A DNA stretch of 64,000 nt. It comes from Citrobacter amalonaticus (GTDB lineage: Bacteria; Pseudomonadota; Gammaproteobacteria; Enterobacterales; Enterobacteriaceae). The notes below the pieces were generated by a model, which saw nothing but the letters and a program-made list of their open reading frames with translations, did not search any database and was not told where the DNA came from. The DNA lies in contig JARDVN010000001.1 in the NCBI GenBank assembly GCA_028994555.1, positions 496,001-560,000 on the forward strand, read 5' to 3'. A program made the position numbers and the translations under genes. Below are positions 20,483 to 30,907 of the stretch, in pieces. Numbering within the stretch: position 1 is the first letter of the stretch; each line of letters starts with the position of its first letter.

Positions 20483-21076
20483 CCGAAGTACAGCCGTTTC
20501 ACCGCAGGTTGTAACGCGCGTTGCTGCGCCATCTCCTGCAGATAAAGCGTGGTGACGGTGGCAAGACGCGCATAGAACGGGCTCACCGCGCTGTCCTGCA
20601 CGCGTTCCAGATAGCGATATCCCCACGGCAGCAGATGCACTGCGAATAATTGATTCACCGCAGCGTCTTTGCCGGCCTCCAGCAGCGCGCTACTGGCTAG
20701 CAGCATCAGGCCAAACTGATCTTCAGGTTCGCTCTGACGCGAGTCAAATGCCATTCCCTGCGACAGTAAAAACGCACGGTATTCCGCGGTGGTATCGCCC
20801 ATCAGCAGGTTATCGCGCTCCAGCCAGACGGAACCCCACGGCGGCGCGGGCATATCGCCCTGGCCCTCGAACAGTACGGAAAATTGCCATGCCAGTTCTT
20901 CATCATCAGGCAGCGGCCAGTCGTCACACAGCCTGGCAATCTGCGCCGGATCGCGCCACGGATACAGATCGGGCAGCATGGGCAGACTATCGAACAGCGC
21001 TTTTACCTCCGGTCGCCCGGGAGAGTAGTAAAACAATGCACCGAGGATCCTCGGTAATACAGCATCGGGGGGTCAT
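20479..21076 (-). CDS. TorD/DmsD-family redox enzyme maturation chaperone, one apparent frameshift
   Basis: A 198-residue all-helical protein after removing one base at 21067-21072; the repaired start is MTPDAVLPRILGALFYYSP. It carries the TorD-family features LYPWRDP, PAPPWGSVWL, EPEDQFGLMLL, and FAVHLLPWGYRYLE near the C-terminal third. These proteins bind the twin-arginine leader of molybdoenzymes and hold them until cofactor insertion. A strong AGGAGG site precedes the start. It lies 44 bp downstream of dmsC and upstream of the ferredoxin gene, and likely serves the DmsA-like subunit of this operon. Confidence 0.85.
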
Positions 21077-21097
21077 CTCTGGCTCCTCCTGAAAACA

Positions 21098-21115
21098 GAG
21101 CGGCCGAAGCCGCTC
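21098..21115. other. hairpin between dmsC-like and torD-like genes
   Basis: GAGCGGC-CGAA-GCCGCTC, a perfect 7-bp stem with a four-base loop, lies in the 44-bp gap. On the minus strand it is followed by TGTTTTC, a weak T-tract. It may reduce transcription into the two assembly genes or be an mRNA processing or stability hairpin. Confidence 0.45.
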
Positions 21116-21120
21116 ACAGG

Positions 21121-21895
21121 TTACATCGGCAACGTCCACAGATTGTAGAACGCAATCCTGCCCACTAACTCCGCCACGATGACGACCACGGCGGTCATCG
21201 CCAGAACGGTGACGCTGGACTTCAGTCGCGCCCAGGTCACTACCCCAACAATGCCCACCGCCAGCAGCGCCGCTTGTGCGGTAAACCAACTGGTTTGCGC
21301 CGCGGCTAACGCGTCGTCCGCACTCATCAGCGTCGCAACATACCCAGGGCGCAGGCAGAAGCTGACGAGAATCGCCAGTACGCTGACCAACAGGCCCAGA
21401 CGCAGCCCGAACAGCCCGGCCAGAATGCCGCCGCCGATCAGCGGCGTCAGCACCATCATCACCGTCGTATACGAGGTGCGCCAGGTGACCACCGTCGGCA
21501 ACTGGTAGATTTGCGGGATCGCCAGGATAAAGACCACGCCCACCACCGCTGCCAGCCATACCAGCGCTTTACACAGCGCGGTCGCGCCACGGTTAAGCAG
21601 CAGACCGAGAGAACCCAGCCCGCCAAGCGTGGCAAACACTGCCGACAGCGCAATTTCGTTGCTCATCGGCGAATGGCCTACGCGCAGCAGCATATTCAGC
21701 GCACGCAGCGGCTGCCCGACGTGGATTACTCCCAGCAGTACCCCAACGCCAAACAGGCACATGACACAGAACAGGCCGACAGCCATCCGTCGCGCCTCGA
21801 TCTGCCCCAGAGTGCCGCCAATCAACAGCAGAATAAACGCGCCGACCGCGCTTTGGGTAAAGACGGTAAAAAAAGACCAGCGGTAACTCATGCAT
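21121..21895 (-). CDS. DmsC-like membrane anchor subunit, one apparent frameshift
   Basis: A 257-residue integral membrane protein after removing one A at 21868-21874, giving the start MHELPLVFFTVFTQSAVGAF, which resembles the DmsC N-terminus. About eight hydrophobic helices follow, with HVGQPLRALNMLLRVGHSPMSNEI, the conserved loop region of DmsC near the quinol site. It anchors the A and B subunits in the inner membrane and passes electrons from menaquinol. The ATG at 21893-21895 overlaps the dmsB stop by eight bases. The supplied sequence makes dmsB and dmsC look fused; two compensating extra bases explain this. Confidence 0.85.
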
Positions 21896-22515
21896 GGCGC
21901 ACCTCCCCCCATGTTCATAATGGCCCCTTCCTTATCGCCCGTAGGTTTGGCCTTCGGATGCGGCTTAATGATGAGGTTAGGATGAGTAAACGACGCGGCG
22001 GGCAGCGGAGCAATTTCGTTCTCGCTACCGTATTTCGCGCGCAGTTCATCGATTGGGCCGAAATCCAGCGCCCGCTGCGGGCAAGAGTCCACACAGATGG
22101 GGCGCAGATTTTGCGCCAGCCGGTCGAGGCAGCCGTCGCATTTGCGCATCACTTTGGCCTTAGCATCAAACTGCGGCGCGCCATACGGGCAGCGCATTTC
22201 ACAATAGCGGCAGCCCACGCAGATGCTGTCATCGACCAGCACCAGACCGTCCTCTTCGCGTTTATGCATCGCCCCGGTCGGGCAGCCGGATACGCAAACC
22301 GGCTCATCACAGTGGTTACAGGCGATAGAGAGATAATAGGTAAAGGTGTCGTTGTGCCAGCTTTCCCCTTCTTTCACCCAACTGCCGCCGCCGTATTCAT
22401 AGACCCGGCGGAATTTCGGACCGACGTCCAGATCCTTATTATCCTTACAGCTGACCTGGCAGGTTTTACAGCCTGAGCAGCGCGAGGAGTCAACATAAAA
22501 GCCATACTGTTTCAT
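21888..22515 (-). CDS. DmsB-like iron-sulfur electron transfer subunit, one apparent frameshift
   Basis: A 208-residue protein once one C is removed at 21905-21910, ending MGEVRHA. Four ferredoxin Cys groups are visible: CSGCKTCQVSC, CNHCDEPVCVSGCP, CVGCRYCEMRCP and CDGCLDRL with CVDSCP. This is the DmsB pattern with four [4Fe-4S] clusters linking the quinol-oxidising anchor to the molybdenum subunit. It starts 13 bp after the dmsA-like stop. Length is close to DmsB (205). Confidence 0.9.
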
Positions 22516-22528
22516 TGCGGATCACTCC

Positions 22529-24964
22529 TTAAGCGCGTTTGATTTCAACCAGGTTGGTATGCTGCGGGTTCCCTTTCGCCAACGGCGACGGCAGGTGACT
22601 GGTCAGAGTGTTGATGCACCCGCCAACGTCCACACCGTTGCTGTCCAGACGGGTCCACGCCCCCCTGTGGCATCGCCACCACGCCCGGCAGAATGCGCTG
22701 GGTCACCTTGCACGGAATCGCCACCACGCCGCGATCGTTGAACACATGAACCAGATCGCCTGAGTTCAGCTGACGCGCACTGGCGTCTATCGGGTTGATC
22801 CACACTTCATCCGGTACCGCTTCATGCAGCATCAGCACGTTGGTATAAGTTGAGTGGGTATGCCCTTTGGTGTGAAAACCGCTTAACTGCAGCGGATACT
22901 TCGCGGTCAGCGCTTTGTTCAGATGCGACTCTGCCACCGCGCAGAACTCCGGTACCGCCGGGATGCGATCGCCTTCAGGCAGCGTCCACGCCTTCGCGAG
23001 ATCGGCCAGCGCCTGCGAGTAGATCTCAATCTTGCCGGACGGCGTGGTCAGCGGATTGGCCACGGCATCGGCACGGAAATCAGCAAACGCCAGGCTCTGT
23101 TTGTCTGTCGCGATACGCTGGTCGATGACCCCCATCTCTTTCGCTACCGACCATTCCGGCAGATACGGACGTTTCTCGCGGATCTGCTGGTAGTGCATTT
23201 CTGCCCACTGCGCCTGTGTCCGCCCTTCGGTGTACTGCTCACGTAAGCCCAGATGACCGGCGATATCGGCACAGATATCGTAGGTGCTACGCACTTCCCA
23301 CATCGGCGTGACCGTTTTCTGCAAGGCGATCATGTAGTTGTGAGAACCGGTAGCATAGGAGCTATCCACCAGATCTTCTGCTTCGAGATAGCTGGTTTCC
23401 GGCAGCAGGAGATCGGCGTACTTCGCGCTTGGCGTCATGTGGTTTTCAATGACGATAATGGTTTCGCACAAACTTTCATCCGCGAGAATTTTGCGCGTAC
23501 GGTTGGTTTCACCGTGCTGGTTCAACAACGTGTTACCGGCCTGGTTGAAGAACAACTTAATGCCGGTTTTCAGCTTGTCCGCCCCCCTTCACGCCCATCG
23601 TGGTGGCCGTCATGATTTCCGGACGTTGAATCGCATCCGTCCAGAGATAGCACGGAATAGAGGTTTTGATCGGGTTGGTCAAAATAGGTAACAGCGGTAC
23701 GCCATACGGGGTGCCATAAGGCCAGTTACCATTGTTCGTTCCCGGCAGGCCAAAGTGGCCCGTTAGCGCGGGCAGCGTCTGAATGGCGCGCACGGTTTGC
23801 TCACCATTGGCATGACGCTGTGGTCCCCACCCCTGACAAATGTAGCAGGCACGGGCGGAGGCGATCTCACGCGCCAGCTGGCGAATGCGCGTTGCCGGAA
23901 GCCCTGTGATCTCAGCCGCCCACTCCGGTGTTTTCGCGATGCCGTCATCGCCCTTCCCGAGTATGTAGTCTTTATAACTGGCATTCGGCGCAGCGCCTTC
24001 GGGCAGCGTACTGCTGTCATAGCCCACGCAGTATTTATTCACCTCAGCCTCATTAATCAACTGTTCGGTGATCAGGGTGTGCGCAATACCGGCTACCAGC
24101 GCAGCATCGGTCGTCGGGCGAATCGGCAGCCACTCAGCATGCTCGGTCACTACCGAGTCGGTATAACGCGGGTCGATAATAATCACCCGCGCCTTTGAGA
24201 CTTCCAGCGCGCGACGTAACTCTTCTACCTGTCCACCACCGGACATGCGCGTTTCAGACAAATTCAGACCAAACAGGACCACCAGATCGGAATGGGCAAT
24301 TTGGGTAAAGTGGCTCCCGACATACACACCGTGGGTATAGGGCGTTGCGGTAGCAATTTGTGCCGTGGAATAGGTGTTATGATAATTTAAATAGCCGCCA
24401 GTAAGATTTAACAGACGTTTCCAGGCTGGCGTTCCCTGAGTATGGTAATAAGCACCCGACTGATAATTATAATAAATTGCCTCACGGCCATATTTTTCTG
24501 TCACGCGTTTTAATTCTGCAGCAACAAATGCTGTTGCTTCATCCCAGGAAATACGTTTGAATTTCCCTTCGCCACGTTTACCTACCCGTTTCATCGGATA
24601 TTTAATCCGATCCGGACTATATACCCGCCAGCGACTGGAACGCCCGCGTAAACACGGACGAATCTGGTGTTCGCCAAATACCGCGTCGTCTTTTGCGTCT
24701 TCCGGTTCAATACGCACAATACGGTCATCTTTAACGATCACTTTCAGCGGACAACGACTGCCGCAGTTAACCAGACAGGCGCTGTGGCGAACGGTTTCGC
24801 CATTGCCGCCTTGCGTTGATGCTGCAGTCGTTTCGGCCTGTGCGTTGGTAGAGAAAGGCAACGTAATCGCATTACTTAGCGCAACAGCGGCACCTATTTT
24901 TGCAGTGCCCGTCACCGCATCCCGTCGGGACAGTGTTGTGTTTAGCCACTTTTTTTATTTCCAT
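22529..24964 (-). CDS. DmsA-like molybdopterin oxidoreductase catalytic subunit, three apparent frameshifts
   Basis: After removing one base at each of 22660-22665, 23582-23587 and 24950-24956 the gene gives 811 codons (810 residues), matching DmsA. The repaired N-terminus carries the twin-arginine leader LSRRDAVTGTAKIGAAVAL. Next come the iron-sulfur Cys group HSACLVNCGSRCPLKV, YQSGAYY, GLNLSETRMSGGG, ADLLLPETSYLE, and the C-terminal cofactor domain (LVHVFNDRGVVAIP, LPSPLAKGNPQHTNL). It should reduce S- or N-oxides in the periplasm during anaerobic growth; the true substrate of this paralogue is not determined by sequence. A perfect FNR site lies about 70 bp upstream. Confidence 0.9.
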
Positions 24965-25442
24965 CTTTATTTCTCACATTGCATCCATAGTTATTATTAA
25001 TAAGTAATCATAAAGGGCTAAACACGGCTGATGGTTGATTATGATCAAGCGACGTTTTATGGAGAAATTAAGTGGGAAAACCCTGATCCGCCTAACATTT
25101 ATCGACAGATAAAAAGCACTGATTTAACTGAAGATGACATTTTTGGATACAAAAAAAGAGATAAAAATAGAACAACAGCGGCCTATTCGCTGTGTATTAA
25201 AATATACTACGCAAGAATATCCTGCAGGCTGGCGCAATAAAATTCATATTCCGTGTAGCGTGCTAAAAAATCACTCCTGTGAAAAAGTGATATTCCTGAC
25301 GTTCGCGATCATATTATTTTTTCATGATTATTTAGCAAAAATATAATTATTTATTATAGAAAAGAGAGAGCCCGCTGCGTGAACTGGGTTCTTACCGTAA
25401 ACTGGCTATACTGTTTCATTATCCTCAAAGCCAGACTGAATC
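24965..25442. other. divergent intergenic region between dmsA-like and NicO genes
   Basis: About 480 bp, AT-rich. It holds the FNR site described separately and presumably promoters for both flanking genes. Short plus-strand open frames at 25031-25240 and 25134-25346 lack ribosome sites and recognisable features, and the first starts inside the FNR site region, so I do not call them genes. Confidence 0.5.
25035..25048. promoter_or_regulatory. FNR binding site upstream of the dmsA-like gene
   Basis: TTGAT-TATG-ATCAA is a perfect match to the FNR consensus TTGATNNNNATCAA and is fully palindromic. Its centre is about 77 bp upstream of the dmsA-like ATG, compatible with activation at a promoter near -41.5. 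This fits anaerobic induction of the dms operon. Confidence 0.85.
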
Positions 25443-26394
25443 ATGATCGTATCCGGACACCATTCCTCTCTGCGCCTGTCGCTGGCAGGTATTTTGACCC
25501 TGACACTGTTCGGGATCGGCTATACCCTGCATCTGCACTGGAGTGCGTTTATTCAGTGGTGTCTGGCCACGCAAATCACCCTGCACCGTTATCTGGTGAT
25601 GTACCTGCTGCAGTTGAATAATCATCAGTACAGCGGAGGTTTCTGGTTACTGACGGGAGCCTTTCTGTATGGTGTGCTGCATGCCATTGGACCGGGACAC
25701 GGAAAGTTCATCGTGACGACCTATCTGAGTACCAATAAGGAAAGCCTGCTGGTCGCACGGGTCGTGCCTTTTATTGGCAGCCTGATGCAAGGGGTCAGCG
25801 CGATTCTGTTTGTGTTTATCCTCGCGATAGGCTTTAACCTGGCATCCGGTGATTTGAGCACCAGCCGATGGTACGTGGAGAAAATTAGCGCTGTGCTGAT
25901 CGCCGCATTCGGCGCGTTTCTCATTTATCAGGCCGTTAAATCTTTTCGCCCCATCACCTTCACCCGGTTTAGCCCCCTGCACAACCATGACGAACAGTGC
26001 GGCTGTGGGCATCACGGCGTCGGGCAGACGCAGGCGGATGGCAACTGGAAAACCCGGCTGGGGGGTGATTCTCGCCATCGGCGCCCGGCCATGTAGTGGG
26101 GCTATCATGATCCTGCTGTTTTCCAATGCCCTCGGCATTGTTACCTGGGGCATTGCAGCGGTGATGACCATGTCCTTTGGCACCGCGTTGTCGATCATGG
26201 GGCTATCTCTGGCAGTACGCTATGCCCGAAATCAGACACTCGCGTGGTTCGGCGCGGGACATCCTGCTCTGAAATGGCTTGCGCCTGCGGCAAAAATTGT
26301 CGGTGGCGTAGTGCTGATCCTGTTTGCCACAGTTCTGTTCTTAACGGTGATTCCGATAAGCGCCAATGGCGATTATATTGCCGCAGGTTGCTGA
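25443..26394 (+). CDS. NicO/RcnA-family nickel/cobalt permease, one apparent frameshift
   Basis: A 316-residue membrane protein after removing one G at 26060-26065. It has about six helices, a conserved HAIGPGHGKFIVTTYLST segment early (metal-binding region of the NicO family), a His/Cys-rich cytoplasmic loop (HNHDEQCGCGHHG), and the family motif GARPCSGAIMILLF. Relatives move nickel or cobalt, outwards in RcnA. The histidine loop is much shorter than in RcnA. It lies between the dms operon and dcuS and is divergent from the former; direction and metal are uncertain. Confidence 0.75.
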
Positions 26395-26504
26395 CCGGAT
26401 GCGTGCGATAATGACATCGCGGCTGAGGTGATTTTCCCTGCCACCTTTGAATTACGCGTCCCAATAGGGATAATACCCACACGAACAGTGACCCCGGGAC
26501 CACC

Positions 26505-28139
26505 ATGAGACATTCCCTGCCTTGCCGCAAGCTACGTGAACGGCCGATGAAACTCGGTACGACGGTGATATTGATGGTCAGCGCCGTGTTATTTTCTGTC
26601 TTGCTGGTCGTCCATCTGTTCTACTTTTCACAAATCAGCCACATGACGCGTGATGCGTTAGCAGATAAAGCGCTGGCCGTTGCCCGGACGCTGGCAGATT
26701 CGCCGGAGATCCGTGCGGGGTTGATGAAAAAACCCGAGGATAGCGGGATTCAGGCGATTGCCGAAGCGGTGCGCAAGCGAAACGATATGCTGTTCATTGT
26801 TGTCACCGACATGAAGAGCCTGCGTTATTCCCACCCGGAAGCTCAGCGCATCGGGCAGCCATTTAAAGGCGACGACATTTTGCTGGCGCTGGATGGCAAA
26901 GAGAATATCGCCATCAACCGGGGCTTCCTCGCCCAGGCGCTGCGCGTTTTCACCCCCCATTTATGACGATAATCACCGCCAGATTGGGGTGGTGGCGATC
27001 GGTCTGGAACTGAGTCGGGTGACCGAACAGATTAACAACAGTCGCGGCAGCATCATCTGGTCCGTACTTTTTGGCGTGCTGGTTGGCCTGCTGGGAACAT
27101 GGGTGCTGGTGAAAGTGCTCAAACGCATCCTGTTTGGCCTGGAGCCGTATGAAATTTCTACCCTGTTTGAACAGCGCCAGGCGATGCTGCAGTCAATCAA
27201 AGAGGGGGGTCATCGCCGTTGACGACAAAGGCGAGGTGACGTTAATCAACGAGGCCGCCCAGGAGTTGCTGAACTACCGTAAGTCACAGGACGACCCCCC
27301 AGTTTTCCACGCTCAGTCATGCCTGGTCGCAGGTGGTGGATCTCAGCGAAGTGCTGCGCGACGGTACGCCGCACCGCGACGAAGAGATCAACATCAAAGA
27401 CCGCTTATTGCTCATTAATACCGTCCCGGTTCGCAGCGACGGCAAGATTATTGGCGCGATCTCCACCTTCAGGGACAAAACGGAAGTTCGCCAGTTGATG
27501 CAGCGACTGGATGGTATGGTGAACTATGCCGACTCACTCCGTGAACGATCCCACGAATTCATGAATAAATTACATGTGATTCTGGGATTGTTACATCTGA
27601 AGAGTTATAAGCAGCTTGAAGACTATATTATTAAGACGGCAAACAACTATCAGGAAGAGATCGGCTCACTGTTAGGCAAAATTAGATCGCCGGTCATTGC
27701 TGGCTTTTTACTTAGTAAGATTAATCGCACATCCGATTCAGGGCACAAACTGTTGATTAGCCATGACAGCCAGGTACCGGACAGCGGCAATGAAGATCAA
27801 ATTGCGGTATTGATTACCGCGCTCGGAAATCTGATTGAAAACGCGATCGACGCGTTAGCACAGCAGTCAGGAGGTGAGATCAGCGTCTCCTTATACTATC
27901 GCAATGGTTGGCTACATTGTGAAGTGAGTGACGATGGTCCCGGCATTGAACCGCACCGCCTTGACGCTATTTTTGATAAAGGCGTCTCGTCTAAAGGAAC
28001 TGAACGCGGCGTTGGTTTAGCGCTTGTTAAACAACAAGTTGAAAGTCTTGGTGGCAATATTTTTGTGGAATCCGAACCTGGCGTTTTCACACAATTTTTT
28101 GTACAAATACCCTGGGATGGGGAGAGGACCAGCACATGA
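26505..28139 (+). CDS. dcuS: C4-dicarboxylate/citrate sensor kinase DcuS, three apparent frameshifts
   Basis: Nearly identical in plan to E. coli DcuS and the same length (543 residues) after removing one base at each of 26953-26958, 27204-27209 and 27295-27300. Order: first membrane helix (TTVILMVSAVLFSVLLVVH), periplasmic PASp ligand domain (FIVVTDMKSLRYSHPEAQRIG), second helix, cytoplasmic PAS domain, DHp with phospho-His in LRERSHEFMNKLHV, and the ATPase with NLIENAIDAL and DDGPGIEP. It senses external fumarate, malate or succinate and phosphorylates DcuR, whose gene overlaps by four bases. The three breaks would destroy the protein if real. Confidence 0.93.
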
Positions 28140-28855
28140 TCAATGTCTTTATTATCGATGACGACGCTATGGTCGCGGAGTTAAACCGCCGCTATGTCGC
28201 ACAGATCCCCGGTTTTCAGTGCTGCGGAACCGCCTCAACGCTGGAAAAAGCCAAAGAGGTTATTTTTCATAGCGATGTTCAGATTGACCTTATTTTGCTG
28301 GATATTTACATGCAGAAAGAGAACGGGCTGGATTTGCTCCCGCTGCTGCATGCCGCTGGCTGCAAAAGCGATGTTATTGTCATCTCTTCCGCTGCCGATG
28401 CCATGACGATTAAGGACTCGCTGCACTACGGCGTCGTTGATTACTTAATCAAGCCGTTTCAGGCCTCCCGCTTTGAAGAAGCCCTCACTAACTGGTTGCA
28501 AAAGAAAAGGGACATGGACAAGCACCAGTATTATGAACAGTCAGAGCTGGACCAGTTGATTCACGGTAATGCGTCCAGTGAGCAGGACACCCGCCGCCTG
28601 CCGAAAGGATTGACGCCGCAGACGCTGCGCACATTATGTCAGTGGATAGATGCACATCAGGATTATGAGTTTTCAACCGATGAGCTGGCAAATGCGGTGA
28701 ATATCTCTCGCGTCTCCTGCCGAAAATACCTTATCTGGCTGGTCAACTGTCATATTCTGGTTACCAGCATCCATTATGGCGTCACAGGCAGGCCGGTTTA
28801 CCGCTACCGTATTCAGGCAGAACATTATTCTTTACTTAAGCAATATTGTCAGTAG
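28136..28855 (+). CDS. dcuR: response regulator DcuR
   Basis: A 239-residue CitB-type regulator, the same length as in E. coli. The receiver has IIDDDAMVAELN, phospho-acceptor Asp56 in LILLDIYMQ, and Lys in YLIKPFQASRF. The C-terminal helix-turn-helix includes FSTDELANAVNISRVSCRKYLIWL. When phosphorylated by DcuS it activates dcuB, fumB and related genes. It overlaps dcuS as ATGA and precedes dcuB by 635 bp. Confidence 0.95.
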   Translation: MINVFIIDDDAMVAELNRRYVAQIPGFQCCGTASTLEKAKEVIFHSDVQIDLILLDIYMQKENGLDLLPLLHAAGCKSDVIVISSAADAMTIKDSLHYGVVDYLIKPFQASRFEEALTNWLQKKRDMDKHQYYEQSELDQLIHGNASSEQDTRRLPKGLTPQTLRTLCQWIDAHQDYEFSTDELANAVNISRVSCRKYLIWLVNCHILVTSIHYGVTGRPVYRYRIQAEHYSLLKQYCQ

Positions 28856-29490
28856 AAGATAAATCTTAACCTTGCATTATTTCGTTATATATTGGTAACA
28901 ATTATTACAATAATGAAAAAATAAAAAAGGTTAAGGTTACTGCCGGAAAATACAGAAATTGTGCCAGATCAAATATAACTGCATCATCTCATATTTTTCA
29001 ATGCGTTATTATTATCCCGTCTGACATTGTTTTTAATTTCAAAAACGCTAACAAAAGTTAATAAAGTATTATCCCCTGCGCAGAGTGTGTATTTTTAATC
29101 ACAAAGGAGTAGTCTGGAAATAACCGGGCGGATTAACAAAAACGATAAACGGTAGCAACGGAGATCATGCTACATCTTAGGGATAAGCACACTCTGTGAG
29201 CAGATGATATGTTCATGTTTTTCATAAAGTTACAAAAAAATCCCGAACCTGCCTCTGCTCTCCTTTTTCAACACTCCCCATCGCCGGAGAGTCTTGCTCT
29301 CTGAAAATAGCCTGAAAAATCGATAAGAGTTTTCCCGTCCTTATGAAAAACTTTTATTCAATGTTTAGAAATTAATCACACTTTCAGACGAAACGAATAT
29401 TAGCCAGGCTCTGCGCCCACAACACAAAAAACAGAACATGGCTGTGATCCATTTATCAAAATTGACTGGTTTTATCGCGAGGGTAAATAA
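28856..29490. promoter_or_regulatory. long dcuR-dcuB intergenic control region
   Basis: 635 bp with no open frame I can support. This gap holds the dcuB promoter, known in E. coli to be under FNR, DcuR and CRP control. A candidate FNR site TTGTGCCAGATCAA lies at 28959-28972 (right half perfect, left half two mismatches). A 9-bp inverted repeat CTTAACCTT/AAGGTTAAG at 28865-28873 and 28927-28935 could close a long hairpin after dcuR. The ribosome site GAGGGTAAATAA precedes dcuB. Confidence 0.5.
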
Positions 29491-30831
29491 ATGCTATTTA
29501 GTATACAACTTCTCATAATATTAATATGTTTGTTTTATGGTGCCAGAAAGGGCGGTATCGCGCTGGGTTTGTTAGGCGGTATCGGTCTGGTCATTCTGGT
29601 GTTCGTATTCCACCTCCAGCCGGGTAAACCGCCCGTTGATGTCATGCTCGTCATCATTGCCGTGGTTGCGGCCTCGGCTACGCTACAGGCCTCCGGTGGC
29701 CTGGACGTCATGTTGCAGATCGCAGAGAAGCTGCTGCGTCGCAACCCGAAATACGTCTCTATCGTAGCGCCGTTCGTCACCTGTACCCTGACCATCCTCT
29801 GCGGTACTGGCCACGTGGTCTACACAATCCTGCCCATCATTTACGACGTGGCGATTAAAAACAACATTCGCCCGGAACGTCCGATGGCCGCCAGCTCCAT
29901 CGGCGCGCAAATGGGGATCATTGCAAGCCCGGTATCGGTGGCGGTGGTTTCTCTGGTTGCCATGCTGGGTAATGTGACGTTTGAAGGTAAACACCTCGAA
30001 TTCCTCGACCTGCTGGCGATCACTATCCCGTCCACGCTGATTGGTATTCTGGCTATCGGTATTTTCAGCTGGTTCCGTGGTAAAGATCTGGATAAAGATG
30101 AAGATTTCCAGAAATTCATCTCAGTACCGGAAAACCATCACTACGTGTATGGCGACACCGCTACGCTGCTGGACAAAAAGCTGCCGAAAAGCAACTGGCT
30201 GGCGATGTGGATCTTCCTTGCCGCAATTGCTGTCGTCGCTATCCTGGGCGCCTTCTCTGAACTTCGCCCTTCATTCGGTGGCAAAGCGCTGTCGATGGTG
30301 CTGGTTATCCAGATGTTCATGCTGCTGACCGGCGCACTGATTATTATCCTGACCAAAACCAATCCCGCTTCAATCTCTAAAAACGAAGTCTTCCGTTCAG
30401 GTATGATCGCCATTGTGGCGGTGTACGGTATCGCCTGGATGGCGGAAACCATGTTCGGCGCGCACATGACGGAAATCGAAGGTGTGCTGGGCAACATGGT
30501 GAAAGAGTATCCGTGGGCCTATGCGATTGTTCTGCTGCTGGTATCTAAATTCGTTAACTCCCAGGCAGCGGCGCTGGCGGCTATCGTTCCGGTCGCGCTG
30601 GCGATCGGCGTTGACCCGGCCTACATCGTGGCGTCTGCCCCGGCGTGCTACGGCTACTATATTCTGCCGACCTATCCGAGCGATCTGGCCGCTATTCAGT
30701 TCGACCGTTCAGGTACCACCCGCATTGGTCGCTTCGTCATCAACCACAGCTTTATCCTGCCAGGTTTGATTGGCGTGAGCGTCTCCTGCGTCTTTGGCTG
30801 GATCTTTGCCGCCATGTACGGATTCCTGTAA
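29491..30831 (+). CDS. dcuB: anaerobic C4-dicarboxylate:succinate exchanger DcuB
   Basis: A 446-residue inner-membrane protein with ten to twelve hydrophobic helices, equal in length to E. coli DcuB. Characteristic segments are [15 protein letters not shown] near the N-terminus, [17 protein letters not shown], and [20 protein letters not shown] near the C-terminus. It imports fumarate or aspartate in exchange for succinate during fumarate respiration and also acts as a co-sensor with DcuS. The frame is intact. It sits 76 bp before fumB, forming the usual dcuB-fumB unit. Confidence 0.96.
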   Translation: MLFSIQLLIILICLFYGARKGGIALGLLGGIGLVILVFVFHLQPGKPPVDVMLVIIAVVAASATLQASGGLDVMLQIAEKLLRRNPKYVSIVAPFVTCTLTILCGTGHVVYTILPIIYDVAIKNNIRPERPMAASSIGAQMGIIASPVSVAVVSLVAMLGNVTFEGKHLEFLDLLAITIPSTLIGILAIGIFSWFRGKDLDKDEDFQKFISVPENHHYVYGDTATLLDKKLPKSNWLAMWIFLAAIAVVAILGAFSELRPSFGGKALSMVLVIQMFMLLTGALIIILTKTNPASISKNEVFRSGMIAIVAVYGIAWMAETMFGAHMTEIEGVLGNMVKEYPWAYAIVLLLVSKFVNSQAAALAAIVPVALAIGVDPAYIVASAPACYGYYILPTYPSDLAAIQFDRSGTTRIGRFVINHSFILPGLIGVSVSCVFGWIFAAMYGFL

Positions 30832-30907
30832 AGGTCTCCCGCGTGCCGCCCTTCACCGGGTGGCACGTCACTTATGCTCTTAAAAGAAATCAACAGGCTG
30901 GAAGCAC

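Noticed and set aside
21121..22515. A DmsB-DmsC fusion protein
   Set aside because: Two extra bases (C run at 21905 and A run at 21868) together create the open frame; removing both gives normal DmsB and DmsC with an 8-base overlap.
25031..25346. Small plus-strand ORFs upstream of the NicO gene
   Set aside because: No ribosome site, no recognisable features, and the first starts in the FNR operator region.
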